From NCBI RefSeq assembly GCF_900100165.1, contig NZ_FNEO01000001.1, positions 1,984,001 to 2,048,000 on the forward strand: a stretch of 64,000 nt of DNA. Direction: 5' to 3'. The DNA comes from Flavobacterium glycines. Its GTDB lineage: Bacteria; Bacteroidota; Bacteroidia; Flavobacteriales; Flavobacteriaceae. This document shows positions 51,183 through 59,065 of this stretch, one piece after another (the first letter of the stretch is position 1; each line of letters starts with the position of its first letter). The translations under genes were made by a program, and so were the position numbers. The notes beneath the pieces were generated by a model. The model was not told where the DNA came from, did no database searches, and saw only the letters and a program-made list of their open reading frames with translations.

Positions 51183-53690
51183 TTACCAGGATTTAGGCAT
51201 TTTTTGATCTCTTAAAGGAATGTATTCAATGTTGTCATCGCGATCATCTGAGTTTGTGAAATGTTTGAAACGTTTCATCATTTCAGGATCTTCAATAGCT
51301 TGTTTCCATTCACATTCGAAAGTATCTACTAAACCTTGCATTTCAGCTTCAAGAGTAGCGTTGATTCCTAAGCTATCGTTAATAATTACATTTTTTAAAT
51401 AATCAATACCTCCTTCAAGTTTTTCTAACCAGGTAGAAGTACGAACAAGTGGACCAGCTGTACGGATGTAGTACATTAAGAAACGATCCATGTATTTGAA
51501 AACAGTTTCTTTATCAATTTGCTCAGCTAAAAGAACTGCGTGTTTAGGATTGGCTCCACCATTTCCACAGATGTATAAATTCCATCCACCTTCAACAGCA
51601 ATAACTCCAAAATCTTTTCCTCTTGCCTCGGCACATTCTCTGATACAAGCTGAAACTCCTCCTTTTAATTTGTGCGGAGAACGAATTCCTCTGTAACGGT
51701 TTTCCAGTTCGATTGCTAAAGTGGTACTGTCGTCCATTCCGTAACGGCACCAGGCATTACCTACGCAACTTTTTACAGCTCTTAATGATTTTCCGTAAGC
51801 ATGACCACTTTCAAAACCGTGATCAATTAATTTCTTCCAGATAGCAGGTAAATCATTTAATTCGGCACCAAATAAATCCACACGTTGAGCACCTGTGATT
51901 TTAGTGTATAAGTTATATTCTTTAGCTACTTCACCAATGGCGATTAATTTCTCGGCAGTAACTTCTCCACCAGCCATTCTAGGAACAACAGAATAAGTTC
52001 CGTTACGTTGGATATTAGCTAAGAACCTATCGTTTGAATCTTGAGAAGTAACGTGTTTGTTGGCAGTGTCGTTATAAATACTAGAGAAGATAGAAGAAAG
52101 AACAGGACGACAAACTTCGCAACCGTCTCCTTTACCTATAGTTCCTAAAACTTCATTGTGGTTTGTGAATTTGTTGATTTTGATAATATCATATAATTCT
52201 TGTCTGCTGTAAGCAAAGTGCTCACAAACTACATCTTTCACTTCTTTTCCTAATGATTTTTGAGCATCTTTTACTAAGTCGGCAACCATTGGTTTACAAC
52301 CACCACAACCAGAAGTTGCTTTGGTTAATTTTACAACATCACCAAAAGTTTCAGCAGTTCCGTCAGTAATAGAGCAGCAGATGCTTCCTTTAGTTACGTT
52401 TTCACAAGAACATATTACAGCTGTATCAGGCAAGTCCATTGCGCTTCCCATTGATGAAGATTCGCCACCTCTGGCTCCTAAGATTAGGTCTTCAGGGTTT
52501 TTAGGAATCGCCATTCCGTTGCTGTAAATTTGGAATAAAGTATTGTAATCACTGGAATCACCTACAAGGATACCTCCCAATAAAGCTTTTCCGTCTTTAG
52601 AGATGTTGATTCTTTTATAGATTCCGTTTAATTTGTTTTCGTAAACAATAGGAGTTCCTTCTTGATGTTCGATAAACGGATCACCAAAACTAGCTACTTC
52701 AACTCCAATTAATTTTAATTGAGTAGACATGTCGATGCTTTCTCTCATGGTTTTTTCACCTTGCATGATTTGCTCAGCAGCAACATCAGCCATTTCATAA
52801 CCAGGAGCTACTAATCCGTAAATCATGTGGTTGTATAAGGCAACTTCACCAATAGCAAAGATATTTGGATCAGAAGTTTGCATTTTGTTGTTTACCACAA
52901 CACCACCGCGAACACCCACTTCAAGGCCTGCACCTCTTCCTAGTTCATCCCTAGGCTTGATACCGGCTGAAATTACCAGCATGTCCACTTTTAAAAGTTC
53001 CTCTTCTTCAAACATCATTCCGGTGATAGCTTTGTCACCGTCAATATATTGTGTTGATTTGCTTAAGTGGATTTTAATACCTAATTCTTCAATTTTTGAA
53101 CGAAGCATGTTACTGGCTCCTTTGTCTAATTGTCTTGGCATTAAGCGTGGGGCAAATTCAACTACATGAGCGTTTAGACCTAAATCACGTACAGCTTTTG
53201 CAGCCTCAAGTCCTAATAACCCTCCACCAAGAACAGCAGCTTCAGTAGCGCCGTTTTGTTTTATTTTTTTGGCGTGAGCCATAATTGCATCCAGATCTTC
53301 GATGGTTCTGTAAACAAAAACTCCTTCTTTTTCAACTCCTTCGATTGGCGGAACAAAAGCAGATGATCCTGTTGCTAATACTAAATAATCGTAAGAGTAT
53401 GTTTGCTCTAAATGAGTGGTTATTGTTTTATTTTCTTTATGAATATCAGTTACTAGTTCAGAAGTGTTTAGTATGATATTATTTTCCTCGTACCAAGTTG
53501 CGGTAGACATTGATAAATCCTCAGCTGTTTTTCCTGCAAAGTATTCACTTAAGTGAACACGGTCATAAGCACGTCTTGGTTCTTCACCAAATACGGTAAT
53601 TTGATATTTTTCTTGTCCAGATTTTGAGATGAATTTTTCACAAAATTTGTACCCCACCATGCCGTTTCCGACTACAATTATTTTAATCAT
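51183..53690 (-). CDS. nirB: Nitrite reductase (NAD(P)H) large subunit NirB
   Basis: An 835-residue assimilatory nitrite reductase subunit. Order: FAD/NAD(P)H-binding domain (1-300; VVGNGMVGYKFCEKF, VLATGSSAFVP, AVLGGGLLGLEAAKA, IFAIGEVA), a linker, a BFD-type [2Fe-2S] domain (CSCENVTKG ... SGCGGCKPMV), a second Cys-containing BFD-like repeat (GDGCEVCRPVL), the ferredoxin-like sulfite/nitrite reductase half (VVPRMAGGEVTAEKLIAIG), and the siroheme/[4Fe-4S] half with SCVGNAWCRYGM and CIRECAEARG, which supply four Cys. It reduces nitrite to ammonium. First gene of the cluster, with a palindrome over its promoter. Confidence 0.97.
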   Translation of the reverse strand: MIKIIVVGNGMVGYKFCEKFISKSGQEKYQITVFGEEPRRAYDRVHLSEYFAGKTAEDLSMSTATWYEENNIILNTSELVTDIHKENKTITTHLEQTYSYDYLVLATGSSAFVPPIEGVEKEGVFVYRTIEDLDAIMAHAKKIKQNGATEAAVLGGGLLGLEAAKAVRDLGLNAHVVEFAPRLMPRQLDKGASNMLRSKIEELGIKIHLSKSTQYIDGDKAITGMMFEEEELLKVDMLVISAGIKPRDELGRGAGLEVGVRGGVVVNNKMQTSDPNIFAIGEVALYNHMIYGLVAPGYEMADVAAEQIMQGEKTMRESIDMSTQLKLIGVEVASFGDPFIEHQEGTPIVYENKLNGIYKRINISKDGKALLGGILVGDSSDYNTLFQIYSNGMAIPKNPEDLILGARGGESSSMGSAMDLPDTAVICSCENVTKGSICCSITDGTAETFGDVVKLTKATSGCGGCKPMVADLVKDAQKSLGKEVKDVVCEHFAYSRQELYDIIKINKFTNHNEVLGTIGKGDGCEVCRPVLSSIFSSIYNDTANKHVTSQDSNDRFLANIQRNGTYSVVPRMAGGEVTAEKLIAIGEVAKEYNLYTKITGAQRVDLFGAELNDLPAIWKKLIDHGFESGHAYGKSLRAVKSCVGNAWCRYGMDDSTTLAIELENRYRGIRSPHKLKGGVSACIRECAEARGKDFGVIAVEGGWNLYICGNGGANPKHAVLLAEQIDKETVFKYMDRFLMYYIRTAGPLVRTSTWLEKLEGGIDYLKNVIINDSLGINATLEAEMQGLVDTFECEWKQAIEDPEMMKRFKHFTNSDDRDDNIEYIPLRDQKMPKSW

Positions 53691-53715
53691 AATATCATTA
53701 TTAAGTATTACGAAG

Positions 53716-53752
53716 CAAATATACGTATAAATACTTAATTTTAATACTTAAT
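53716..53752 (-). promoter_or_regulatory. nirB promoter: TACGTA-type palindrome abutting -7 box, with a repeated upstream half-site
   Basis: TACGTATAAATACTTA (53722-53737, plus strand) is the palindrome. On the minus strand its last TA starts the -7 box TATATTTG (53716-53723), the same geometry as at the NrtA-like gene. A second copy of AATACTTAAT lies 13 bases further out (53730-53739 and 53743-53752). No TTG stands at -33, as expected for an activator-dependent promoter. Confidence 0.65.
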
Positions 53753-53943
53753 TATTGTTTTTGCTTGTTAATTGAGATATTGTGAAAAGGAGAAGGTTAA
53801 AATGGAAAATCTGTAAAAAATGACGACTGTTTTTTTTAATTTCTAATCAATTTCTACCAGCTTGGCCTTTAAAAATGCTTTTTTTGGTTTTTTTGAGGTG
53901 AAAAAACGGCTTAAAAAGGAGGTTAGCATAAATTATAATGCGA
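53753..53943. other. Intergenic stretch between the nirB promoter and the arsenic operon's terminator
   Basis: AT-rich, with no gene seen. Only the nirB promoter on one side and the hairpin on the other are supported. Confidence 0.35.
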
Positions 53944-53989
53944 AAAAGCATCAAAATAAGTTTGAAAATATACTTATTTTGATGCTTTT
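53944..53989 (-). terminator. Terminator of the arsenic operon
   Basis: A perfect 18-bp inverted repeat, AAAAGCATCAAAATAAGT / ACTTATTTTGATGCTTTT, with a 10-base loop. On the minus strand it ends in CTTTTT, so it can stop the acr3 transcript. Confidence 0.8.
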
Positions 53990-54027
53990 GTTAAATTTGA
54001 AATAAATGGAATCTTAAGTAAGATTAC

Positions 54028-55095
54028 TTAAGTGTGTTGGAAATGTCTTTTTTGGAACCAAAAAGCAAGATTGACCAAAGCTATTAGTGCAGGAACTTCA
54101 ACCAATGGACCTATAACTCCGGCAAAAGCCTGTCCGCTGTTGATTCCAAAAACACCAATGGCAACAGCAATAGCTAGTTCGAAATTATTTCCGGTAGCTG
54201 TAAAAGCAATTGCGGTACTTTTAGAATAATCGGCACCAAAATATTTTCCTGTAAAAAAACTAACAATAAACATTATGGTGAAGTAAATTACTAATGGAAT
54301 TGCTATTCGTATTACATCCATAGGAATTTGAACAATCAAAGCTCCTTTTAGGCTGAACATTATAATAATGGTAAATAATAAAGCAATCAATGTAATTGGG
54401 GAAATAATTGGAACATATTTGTTTTGAAACCAATCTTCGCCTTTTAGGTGAATTAAAGTATAGCGACTGATGATTCCTAAAGCAAATGGAATTCCCAGAT
54501 AAATGCCTACACTTTCTGCTATTTGTGCAATGCTGATGTTGACTTCAAAACCTGTGTATCCAAAATAAGGAGGAAGTATAGTGATGAAGATGTAAGCGTA
54601 AACACTATATAGAAGTACTTGAAAAATACTGTTTAACGCTATAAGTCCGGCTGCATATTCCCGGTTTCCATCGGCAAGGTCATTCCATACTACAACCATG
54701 GCGATACATCTTGCTAATCCGATAAGGATTACTCCAATCATGTATTCGGGATAATCATTTAGGAAAGTTAAAGCTAAAAAGAACATCAGGACAGGGCCAA
54801 TAATCCAATTTAAAATCAATGAGGCGCTTAGGACTTTGGTGTTTTTAAACACCTTGCCCATTTGTTCGTATTTTACTTTGGCCAATGGCGGATACATCAT
54901 TAATATTAGTCCAATTGCCAATGGAATATTGGTAGTTCCGTTTGAAAATGAATTAATAAAATTCCCGCTGGAAGGAATAAAATTTCCAATCCCTACTCCA
55001 ATAGCCATAGCCAGAAAAATCCAAAGCGTTAAATAGCTGTCCAGAAAACTTAATTTTTTTCGGGCTACTGCCGGTGTACAATTGTTTGCTGACAT
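54028..55095 (-). CDS. acr3: Arsenite efflux transporter, ACR3 family
   Basis: A 355-residue protein with about ten membrane helices: [85 protein letters not shown] with the conserved Cys of ACR3 transporters, and [40 protein letters not shown]. It exports arsenite driven by proton-motive force. Its start is 2 bases from the stop of the phosphatase-like gene, last in the ars operon. Confidence 0.95.
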   Translation of the reverse strand: MSANNCTPAVARKKLSFLDSYLTLWIFLAMAIGVGIGNFIPSSGNFINSFSNGTTNIPLAIGLILMMYPPLAKVKYEQMGKVFKNTKVLSASLILNWIIGPVLMFFLALTFLNDYPEYMIGVILIGLARCIAMVVVWNDLADGNREYAAGLIALNSIFQVLLYSVYAYIFITILPPYFGYTGFEVNISIAQIAESVGIYLGIPFALGIISRYTLIHLKGEDWFQNKYVPIISPITLIALLFTIIIMFSLKGALIVQIPMDVIRIAIPLVIYFTIMFIVSFFTGKYFGADYSKSTAIAFTATGNNFELAIAVAIGVFGINSGQAFAGVIGPLVEVPALIALVNLAFWFQKRHFQHT

Positions 55096-55097
55096 AC

Positions 55098-55730
55098 TTA
55101 TTTTTTTATTTGTGAGAAAATATAAAAGAGTTCTGTTCCAATTTGGATACTTCTTTCTTCGTATTTTTCAGCTTGTTGAGGTGTATTGTCAAAAGCTTTT
55201 GGATCTTCAAAAGTTATTGGGATGCGTTTTTCGGCACCCGCAATAAAAGGGCAGCCCTGATCGGCACTGGAGCAGGTTAAAATTGCTGCAAATTCAGATT
55301 TTGGGTTGAATTCGTTATCAAAGGTTTTGGAAAATCCTATAATTGGATGTGCGTTTTCAGAGTATTTTATGGTGTAAATCGGATTGTTTCCTTCGGCAAT
55401 AGTTTGGATTTGAAAACCTTGTTTTGCTAAAGTCTGTGCTGCAACCGGGAATAGTGCTGTTGCTTCGGTACCTCCAGAATAGCAAAATACATTTTTGATG
55501 TCATAATAAGCTGCCGCAGTTTGTGCCCAAACTTGCGACAAATGACTTCTTCTGGAATTGTGCGTGCAAATTAAATTCAGTCTGATTTCTTGCTGATTAT
55601 TGTGTTTATTTTGGATAAAATCAATTAAAGGTTGTAAAACAAGTTTACGTTCTTCGGATATAGTTTCGAAATTAAAATTGTTGATTACTTTTTCTATTTC
55701 TGGAAATACGCTGGTTTGTATTGAAGTCAT
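55098..55730 (-). CDS. Arsenate reductase-like low-molecular-weight tyrosine phosphatase
   Basis: A 210-residue protein of the arsenate-reductase/low-molecular-weight phosphatase group. An N-terminal helical part (1-50) precedes the P-loop CTHNSRRS (CX5R), followed by [30 protein letters not shown] and a [28 protein letters not shown] block with two further Cys that could take part in the disulfide cascade. Expected activity is reduction of arsenate to arsenite for export by the next gene product. Position in the ars operon supports this. Confidence 0.88.
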   Translation of the reverse strand: MTSIQTSVFPEIEKVINNFNFETISEERKLVLQPLIDFIQNKHNNQQEIRLNLICTHNSRRSHLSQVWAQTAAAYYDIKNVFCYSGGTEATALFPVAAQTLAKQGFQIQTIAEGNNPIYTIKYSENAHPIIGFSKTFDNEFNPKSEFAAILTCSSADQGCPFIAGAEKRIPITFEDPKAFDNTPQQAEKYEERSIQIGTELFYIFSQIKK

Positions 55731-55768
55731 TTTCTAGATTTATTTGAGTTTAAATTTTAACAATATAA

Positions 55769-56239
55769 TTAGCAGCAGCTTCCGCCTGGAGTGCAACAGT
55801 TAGTTTGGTTTTTTATTTCAGACAGTTTTATTTTTGGTTTAGCATTAGGAACTCCACATTGATCTGAAGCTAGACAAGCTGTTTTTTTGTTGAGTAAAAG
55901 AAAATTTTCTCCGTTAAAATCTAAGTCGTATTTGCCGATGGTTTCAGTTTGGTATTCTACTTCAATTTCGTAATCTTCAATTCCCAGTGTTTTTTCAGAT
56001 AAAGAAATGATGTCTAAGAGTTTTTTCGGTTTTAAGCGATGCTCAAAGTCATTAGCATTCCATAATTGGAAATTGATTGTTTTTTCATTTCGAATGGTTC
56101 CACCGCAGTCGATAAAGTTTTTGGTGATTAACCCAATTTCGGTTACATGGAAGTGTTCAGGAACCGGATTCCCGTTTTCCAATACAAAAGCAACATTTTC
56201 TAATGTGCTTAATATGTTTTTTATTTCTGATAGTTTCAT
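55769..56239 (-). CDS. DUF6428 protein with C-terminal Cys pairs
   Basis: A 156-residue protein of the DUF6428 family found in Bacteroidota arsenic operons: LSEIKNILSTLENVAFVLENGNPVPEHFHVTEIG, FIDCGGTIRNEKTINFQLW, SEKTLGIEDYEIEVEYQTETIG. The last 20 residues hold NCC and SCC (NCCTPGGSCC), and CLASDQCG precedes them. Such clustered Cys could bind trivalent arsenic or a soft metal. It is second in the operon, 18 bases after arsR. Function not established. Confidence 0.85.
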   Translation of the reverse strand: MKLSEIKNILSTLENVAFVLENGNPVPEHFHVTEIGLITKNFIDCGGTIRNEKTINFQLWNANDFEHRLKPKKLLDIISLSEKTLGIEDYEIEVEYQTETIGKYDLDFNGENFLLLNKKTACLASDQCGVPNAKPKIKLSEIKNQTNCCTPGGSCC

Positions 56240-56257
56240 GATTTTGTAATTTAAAAA

Positions 56258-56590
56258 TTAACAACATTGATTTTTTTGATTTTCTAAATAGCTGTTAATG
56301 TGCTGGAAAAAATGCTTTATTTTGTTAAAACCATTTTCGTCAAGACAATAACAAATTGCGTTTCCTTCAAAATTACCTTTAATTAAGCCTGCATTTTTTA
56401 ATTCCTTTAAATGTTGGGAAACAGTAGGCTGAGCCAGAGGTAATTCGTTTACAATATCTCCGCAAATACAGCTGTTTACTTTAATTAGATGCTGAATTAT
56501 GGCTATACGAGCCGGGTGTCCCATTGCTTTGGTCAGGATGGCCAGTTCGTTTTGTTCGTCGGTAAAATAGGTTGTTTTAGTAATTCCCAT
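56258..56590 (-). CDS. arsR: ArsR/SmtB-family arsenic-responsive repressor
   Basis: A 110-residue winged-helix repressor from the ATG at MGITKTTYF; a TTG start would add 7 residues. MGHPARIAIIQHLIK, VNELPLAQPTVSQHLKELKNAGLIKG is the HTH. CICGD just before the HTH and the terminal QCC are candidate arsenite ligands. First gene of the ars operon, with a palindrome at its promoter; it should release DNA on binding As(III). Confidence 0.94.
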   Translation of the reverse strand: MGITKTTYFTDEQNELAILTKAMGHPARIAIIQHLIKVNSCICGDIVNELPLAQPTVSQHLKELKNAGLIKGNFEGNAICYCLDENGFNKIKHFFQHINSYLENQKNQCC

Positions 56591-56602
56591 CGCTATATAT
56601 TT

Positions 56603-56614
56603 ATATTGCAATAT
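56603..56614 (-). promoter_or_regulatory. Putative ArsR operator ATATTGCAATAT
   Basis: A 12-bp perfect palindrome overlapping a -7-like element TAATATTG on the minus strand, 12 bases before the chosen arsR ATG. The position suits autorepression. Confidence 0.55.
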
Positions 56615-56714
56615 TACGATAATAAAATCAAATAAGTGTTATGTTTTAAAACAAAAATAACGTCTCAAAGGATTTTAGTATTCCAAAGAAACGTTGTTTT
56701 TTGATAGTGTAGTC

Positions 56715-56969
56715 TTATATAATCTCTTTAGGAATGGCGTGATAGCCAATGGATTTTACTGATTTTTCAACTTCTTCTACACTGATTACTTTGTTTGTAA
56801 ATACAGTAAATTCTTTAGGGAAAATGGAATTGTTAATATGGACTTCGGTAATACCATCCAGGTCTAAGAGTTTGTTTTTTATTTCAACCAGCTCCATTTC
56901 TTCATTGGCATTAGTGCCAAAGACTTTTCCGTGTTCTCCGGGAATAATATTGTCTTTTAATAAGCTCAT
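56715..56969 (-). CDS. HMA-like ferredoxin-fold protein without metal cysteines
   Basis: An 84-residue protein from the ATG at MSLLKDNIIPG; a longer form adds 13 residues. The order of strands and helices matches heavy-metal-associated domains, but the loop that should hold M.C..C reads VFGTNANEEM. VKSIGYHAIPKEI at the end is typical of the HMA fold (the conserved G.. A/ I...). It aligns along its length with the protein at 19364-19594, sharing FGTN. It is near, but not clearly in, the ars operon (gap 124 bases). Confidence 0.75.
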   Translation of the reverse strand: MSLLKDNIIPGEHGKVFGTNANEEMELVEIKNKLLDLDGITEVHINNSIFPKEFTVFTNKVISVEEVEKSVKSIGYHAIPKEII

Positions 56970-57151
56970 GATGAATCTGTTTAAATTAGTAATATTGGTT
57001 AAAAGCAACTTTGTGTATTAAATTTAAACATTTATCTTGTATTTTATTAGGATGTAAGTATTAAATTTTTGTTGATTTTTCAATTTTATTCATAATTCTT
57101 AATAAGAATCTGTGTTTTTAAGAAAACAAAAATGGTTGATACAGAATATAA

Positions 57152-57181
57152 AAAAAACGCCTCAAACTTGAGGCGTTTTTT
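57152..57181 (-). terminator. Intrinsic terminator of the SRPBCC gene
   Basis: ACGCCTCAA / TTGAGGCGT stem flanked by A and T runs. Confidence 0.85.
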
Positions 57182-57206
57182 ATATGTGGGTTTGAAAAAA
57201 CTTAAA

Positions 57207-57605
57207 TCACAGTTTTGGGATATTATTGGCTAATGTTTCGATGAATTTTCCAATAGGACCTTTTACCATCATAGCCATCATTGGGTTGAAACTTCCTTCA
57301 AAATCTAGTTTTACTGCGCTTGAATTGGCAGAAATACTCTCGATATTTGTTATCAGAGTAAAAGGAACCTTATCATTTGCAGCGCCAAAAACAATTTTGT
57401 TGGGAGCTGTTTTTTCGGTTACTTTTAATTGAATTTCAGGCATTCCTTTTAGGCCAAAAAGAAAAGAATCGTCTCCAATTACTTCAAACTTAGCAATGTT
57501 TTCAGGCATTAATTTTTCGAAATTTTTCATTTCGGTTAATAAACCGAACAATTCTTCAGCCGATTTTTCAACGTTAACCTTAGGACTTTCTAAATTCATA
57601 TTCAT
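57207..57605 (-). CDS. SRPBCC/START-like domain protein
   Basis: A 132-residue protein with the START/SRPBCC (CoxG-like) pattern: LESPKVNVEKSAEELFGLLTEMKNFEKLMP at the start, FLFGLKGMPEIQLKVTEKTAPNKIVFGA in the sheet, and a long C-terminal helix (MVKGPIGKFIETLANNI). A hydrophobic-ligand-binding pocket is expected; ligand unknown. It follows pyrE by 4 bases, so they share a transcript, an arrangement common in flavobacteria. Confidence 0.85.
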   Translation of the reverse strand: MNMNLESPKVNVEKSAEELFGLLTEMKNFEKLMPENIAKFEVIGDDSFLFGLKGMPEIQLKVTEKTAPNKIVFGAANDKVPFTLITNIESISANSSAVKLDFEGSFNPMMAMMVKGPIGKFIETLANNIPKL

Positions 57606-57609
57606 TGTT

Positions 57610-58263
57610 TTATTTAGTCTCTAACTGTCCCCAGGTCGACGGAGTAACACTCCATTCTCTTAAGGTGCTTTCTTCTTTTTCAGTAATGTAGTTTTTGGCT
57701 ACAGCTAAATTCAAAAGATTTTGATAATTACTTAAAGTGTATAAGTCTAATTTAGCTTTTTTAAAGTTTTCTTCGGCTACGTCAAATCCGTAAGTGAAAA
57801 TGGCTGCCATACCTTTAATATTGGCACCTGCAGCGCGCAAAGCTTCAACAGCAAGCAAACTACTGTTTCCTGTACTAATTAAATCTTCTACGACAACTAC
57901 ATTTTGTCCTTTTTGTAAAAAACCTTCCACCTGATTTTGACGACCGTGTTTTTTAGGTTCAGGACGCACATAAACAAATGGTAATCCCATGCTTTCAGCA
58001 ACGAGCATACCAATTCCGATAGCTCCGGTAGCTACTCCGGCAATTACGTCTGGTTTTCCAAATTGTTTCTCAATGTGTTTTGCAAATTCATCTCTTACAT
58101 AATTTCTTATGGCAGGAAATGAAAGTATTAGACGGTTATCACAATATATAGGTGATTTCCATCCTGAAGCCCATGTAAAAGAATTTTCAGGATTCAATTT
58201 AATTGCATTTATTTGTAAAAGCAATTCGGCTGTTTTTTCGGCTGTATCTTTATTAAAAATCAT
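57610..58263 (-). CDS. pyrE: Orotate phosphoribosyltransferase
   Basis: A 217-residue enzyme from the ATG at MIFNKDTAEKTAELLLQ; a longer frame of 11 codons overlaps the divergent NUDIX gene and is rejected. It transfers phosphoribosyl to orotate, giving OMP. Motifs: FTWASGWKSPIYCDNRLILSFP, GVATGAIGIGMLVAESMGLPFVYVRPEPKKHG and the PRPP loop VVVVEDLISTGNSSL. The -7 box TACATTTG ends 4 bases before the ATG, so the mRNA may lack a leader. Only 7 bases separate its ATG from that of the divergent NUDIX gene. Confidence 0.96.
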   Translation of the reverse strand: MIFNKDTAEKTAELLLQINAIKLNPENSFTWASGWKSPIYCDNRLILSFPAIRNYVRDEFAKHIEKQFGKPDVIAGVATGAIGIGMLVAESMGLPFVYVRPEPKKHGRQNQVEGFLQKGQNVVVVEDLISTGNSSLLAVEALRAAGANIKGMAAIFTYGFDVAEENFKKAKLDLYTLSNYQNLLNLAVAKNYITEKEESTLREWSVTPSTWGQLETK

Positions 58264-58267
58264 AGTA

Positions 58268-58275
58268 CAAATGTA
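58268..58275 (-). promoter_or_regulatory. -7 box TACATTTG of pyrE
   Basis: Perfect TAnnTTTG on the minus strand. It overlaps the ATG of the divergent NUDIX gene and lies 4 bases from the pyrE ATG, predicting transcription start at or near the AUG. Confidence 0.6.
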
Positions 58276-58876
58276 TAAAGTTTTTGTGAACGACAAACCA
58301 CTTTTTTTGACAAATAAAATCTCAAAAGAGACGGATTTTCAGTTGTTTTTATTGGAAAGTATTGATATCAAGCAAATTATAGTTAAAATTTTTCAAAATA
58401 AAATTCAAAAAGCCTATCTCTATCATCCTGATGAAAAGGAGATTATGAAAACCTTGAAAGCTAAAATTCCTGTGAATAAAGCCGGAGGAGGATTGGTTTA
58501 TAATAAAAAAGGAGAGGTTTTGTTTATTTTTAGAAATGGGAAATGGGATTTGCCAAAAGGAGGTGTTGAAAAAAAGGAAGAAATCGAGCAAACGGCTGTT
58601 CGGGAGGTAGAAGAGGAGACAGGTGTAAATCAATTGAAGATTACAAATAAGCTTCAGAAAACCTACCATGTTTTTAAACGCAACGGGGTATATAAATTAA
58701 AAATTACGCATTGGTTCGAAATGTACTCTGACTTTGAAGGAACACCACAAGGGCAATTAGAAGAAGGAATTGAAAAAGTAGCCTGGGTTTCTCCTGCTGA
58801 TATCCCGGAAGTGTTGAAAAATTCTTATGAGAATATCAAATTATTGTTCGAAGAAGAAAATATTATTAGAAGTTAG
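58271..58876 (+). CDS. NUDIX hydrolase
   Basis: A 201-residue protein from the ATG at MYKVFVNDKPLFL; the longer frame is antisense to pyrE. Residues 1-70 are an N-terminal domain (FLTNKISKETDFQLF). The NUDIX box is complete: GVEKKEEIEQTAVREVEEETGV (G-x5-E-x7-REVEEETG) near residue 98-119. FRNGKWDLPKGG precedes it. It cleaves a nucleoside-diphosphate-linked substrate; which one is not readable. Its promoter must lie within the pyrE coding region. Confidence 0.92.
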   Translation: MYKVFVNDKPLFLTNKISKETDFQLFLLESIDIKQIIVKIFQNKIQKAYLYHPDEKEIMKTLKAKIPVNKAGGGLVYNKKGEVLFIFRNGKWDLPKGGVEKKEEIEQTAVREVEEETGVNQLKITNKLQKTYHVFKRNGVYKLKITHWFEMYSDFEGTPQGQLEEGIEKVAWVSPADIPEVLKNSYENIKLLFEEENIIRS

Positions 58877-58879
58877 AAA

Positions 58880-59045
58880 GCAGTTTGCAGAAGACAGTCG
58901 GCAGAACGCAAAAAGAAAACATATTTCAGATTAGAAGTTTATATTTCTAATCTGATTTTTTTTTTACAGATAGTCTGCATTCCGCATTTTGCCAACTGCG
59001 TTCCGCTTTCTGAATTCTGCCTTCTTAAAACTGAAAACTGCTGAC
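58880..59045. repeat. CAGT-word repeats around a terminator downstream of the NUDIX gene
   Basis: 58877-58915 reads with words like AGCAGTTTGCAGAAGACAGTCGGCAG; 58966-59045 reads with CAGATAGTCTGCATTCCGC, GCCAACTGCGTTCCGC and AAAACTGAAAACTGCTGACT. Between them CAGATTAGAA / TTCTAATCTG (58927-58954) with a long T run forms a terminator for the NUDIX gene. Confidence 0.6.
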
Positions 59046-59053
59046 TAAAACAT

Positions 59054-59061
59054 TACCTTTG
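59054..59061 (+). promoter_or_regulatory. -7 box TACCTTTG of the helicase gene
   Basis: TAnnTTTG match ending 4 bases before the ATG; predicts a leaderless or nearly leaderless mRNA. Confidence 0.55.
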
Positions 59062-59065
59062 CCGC

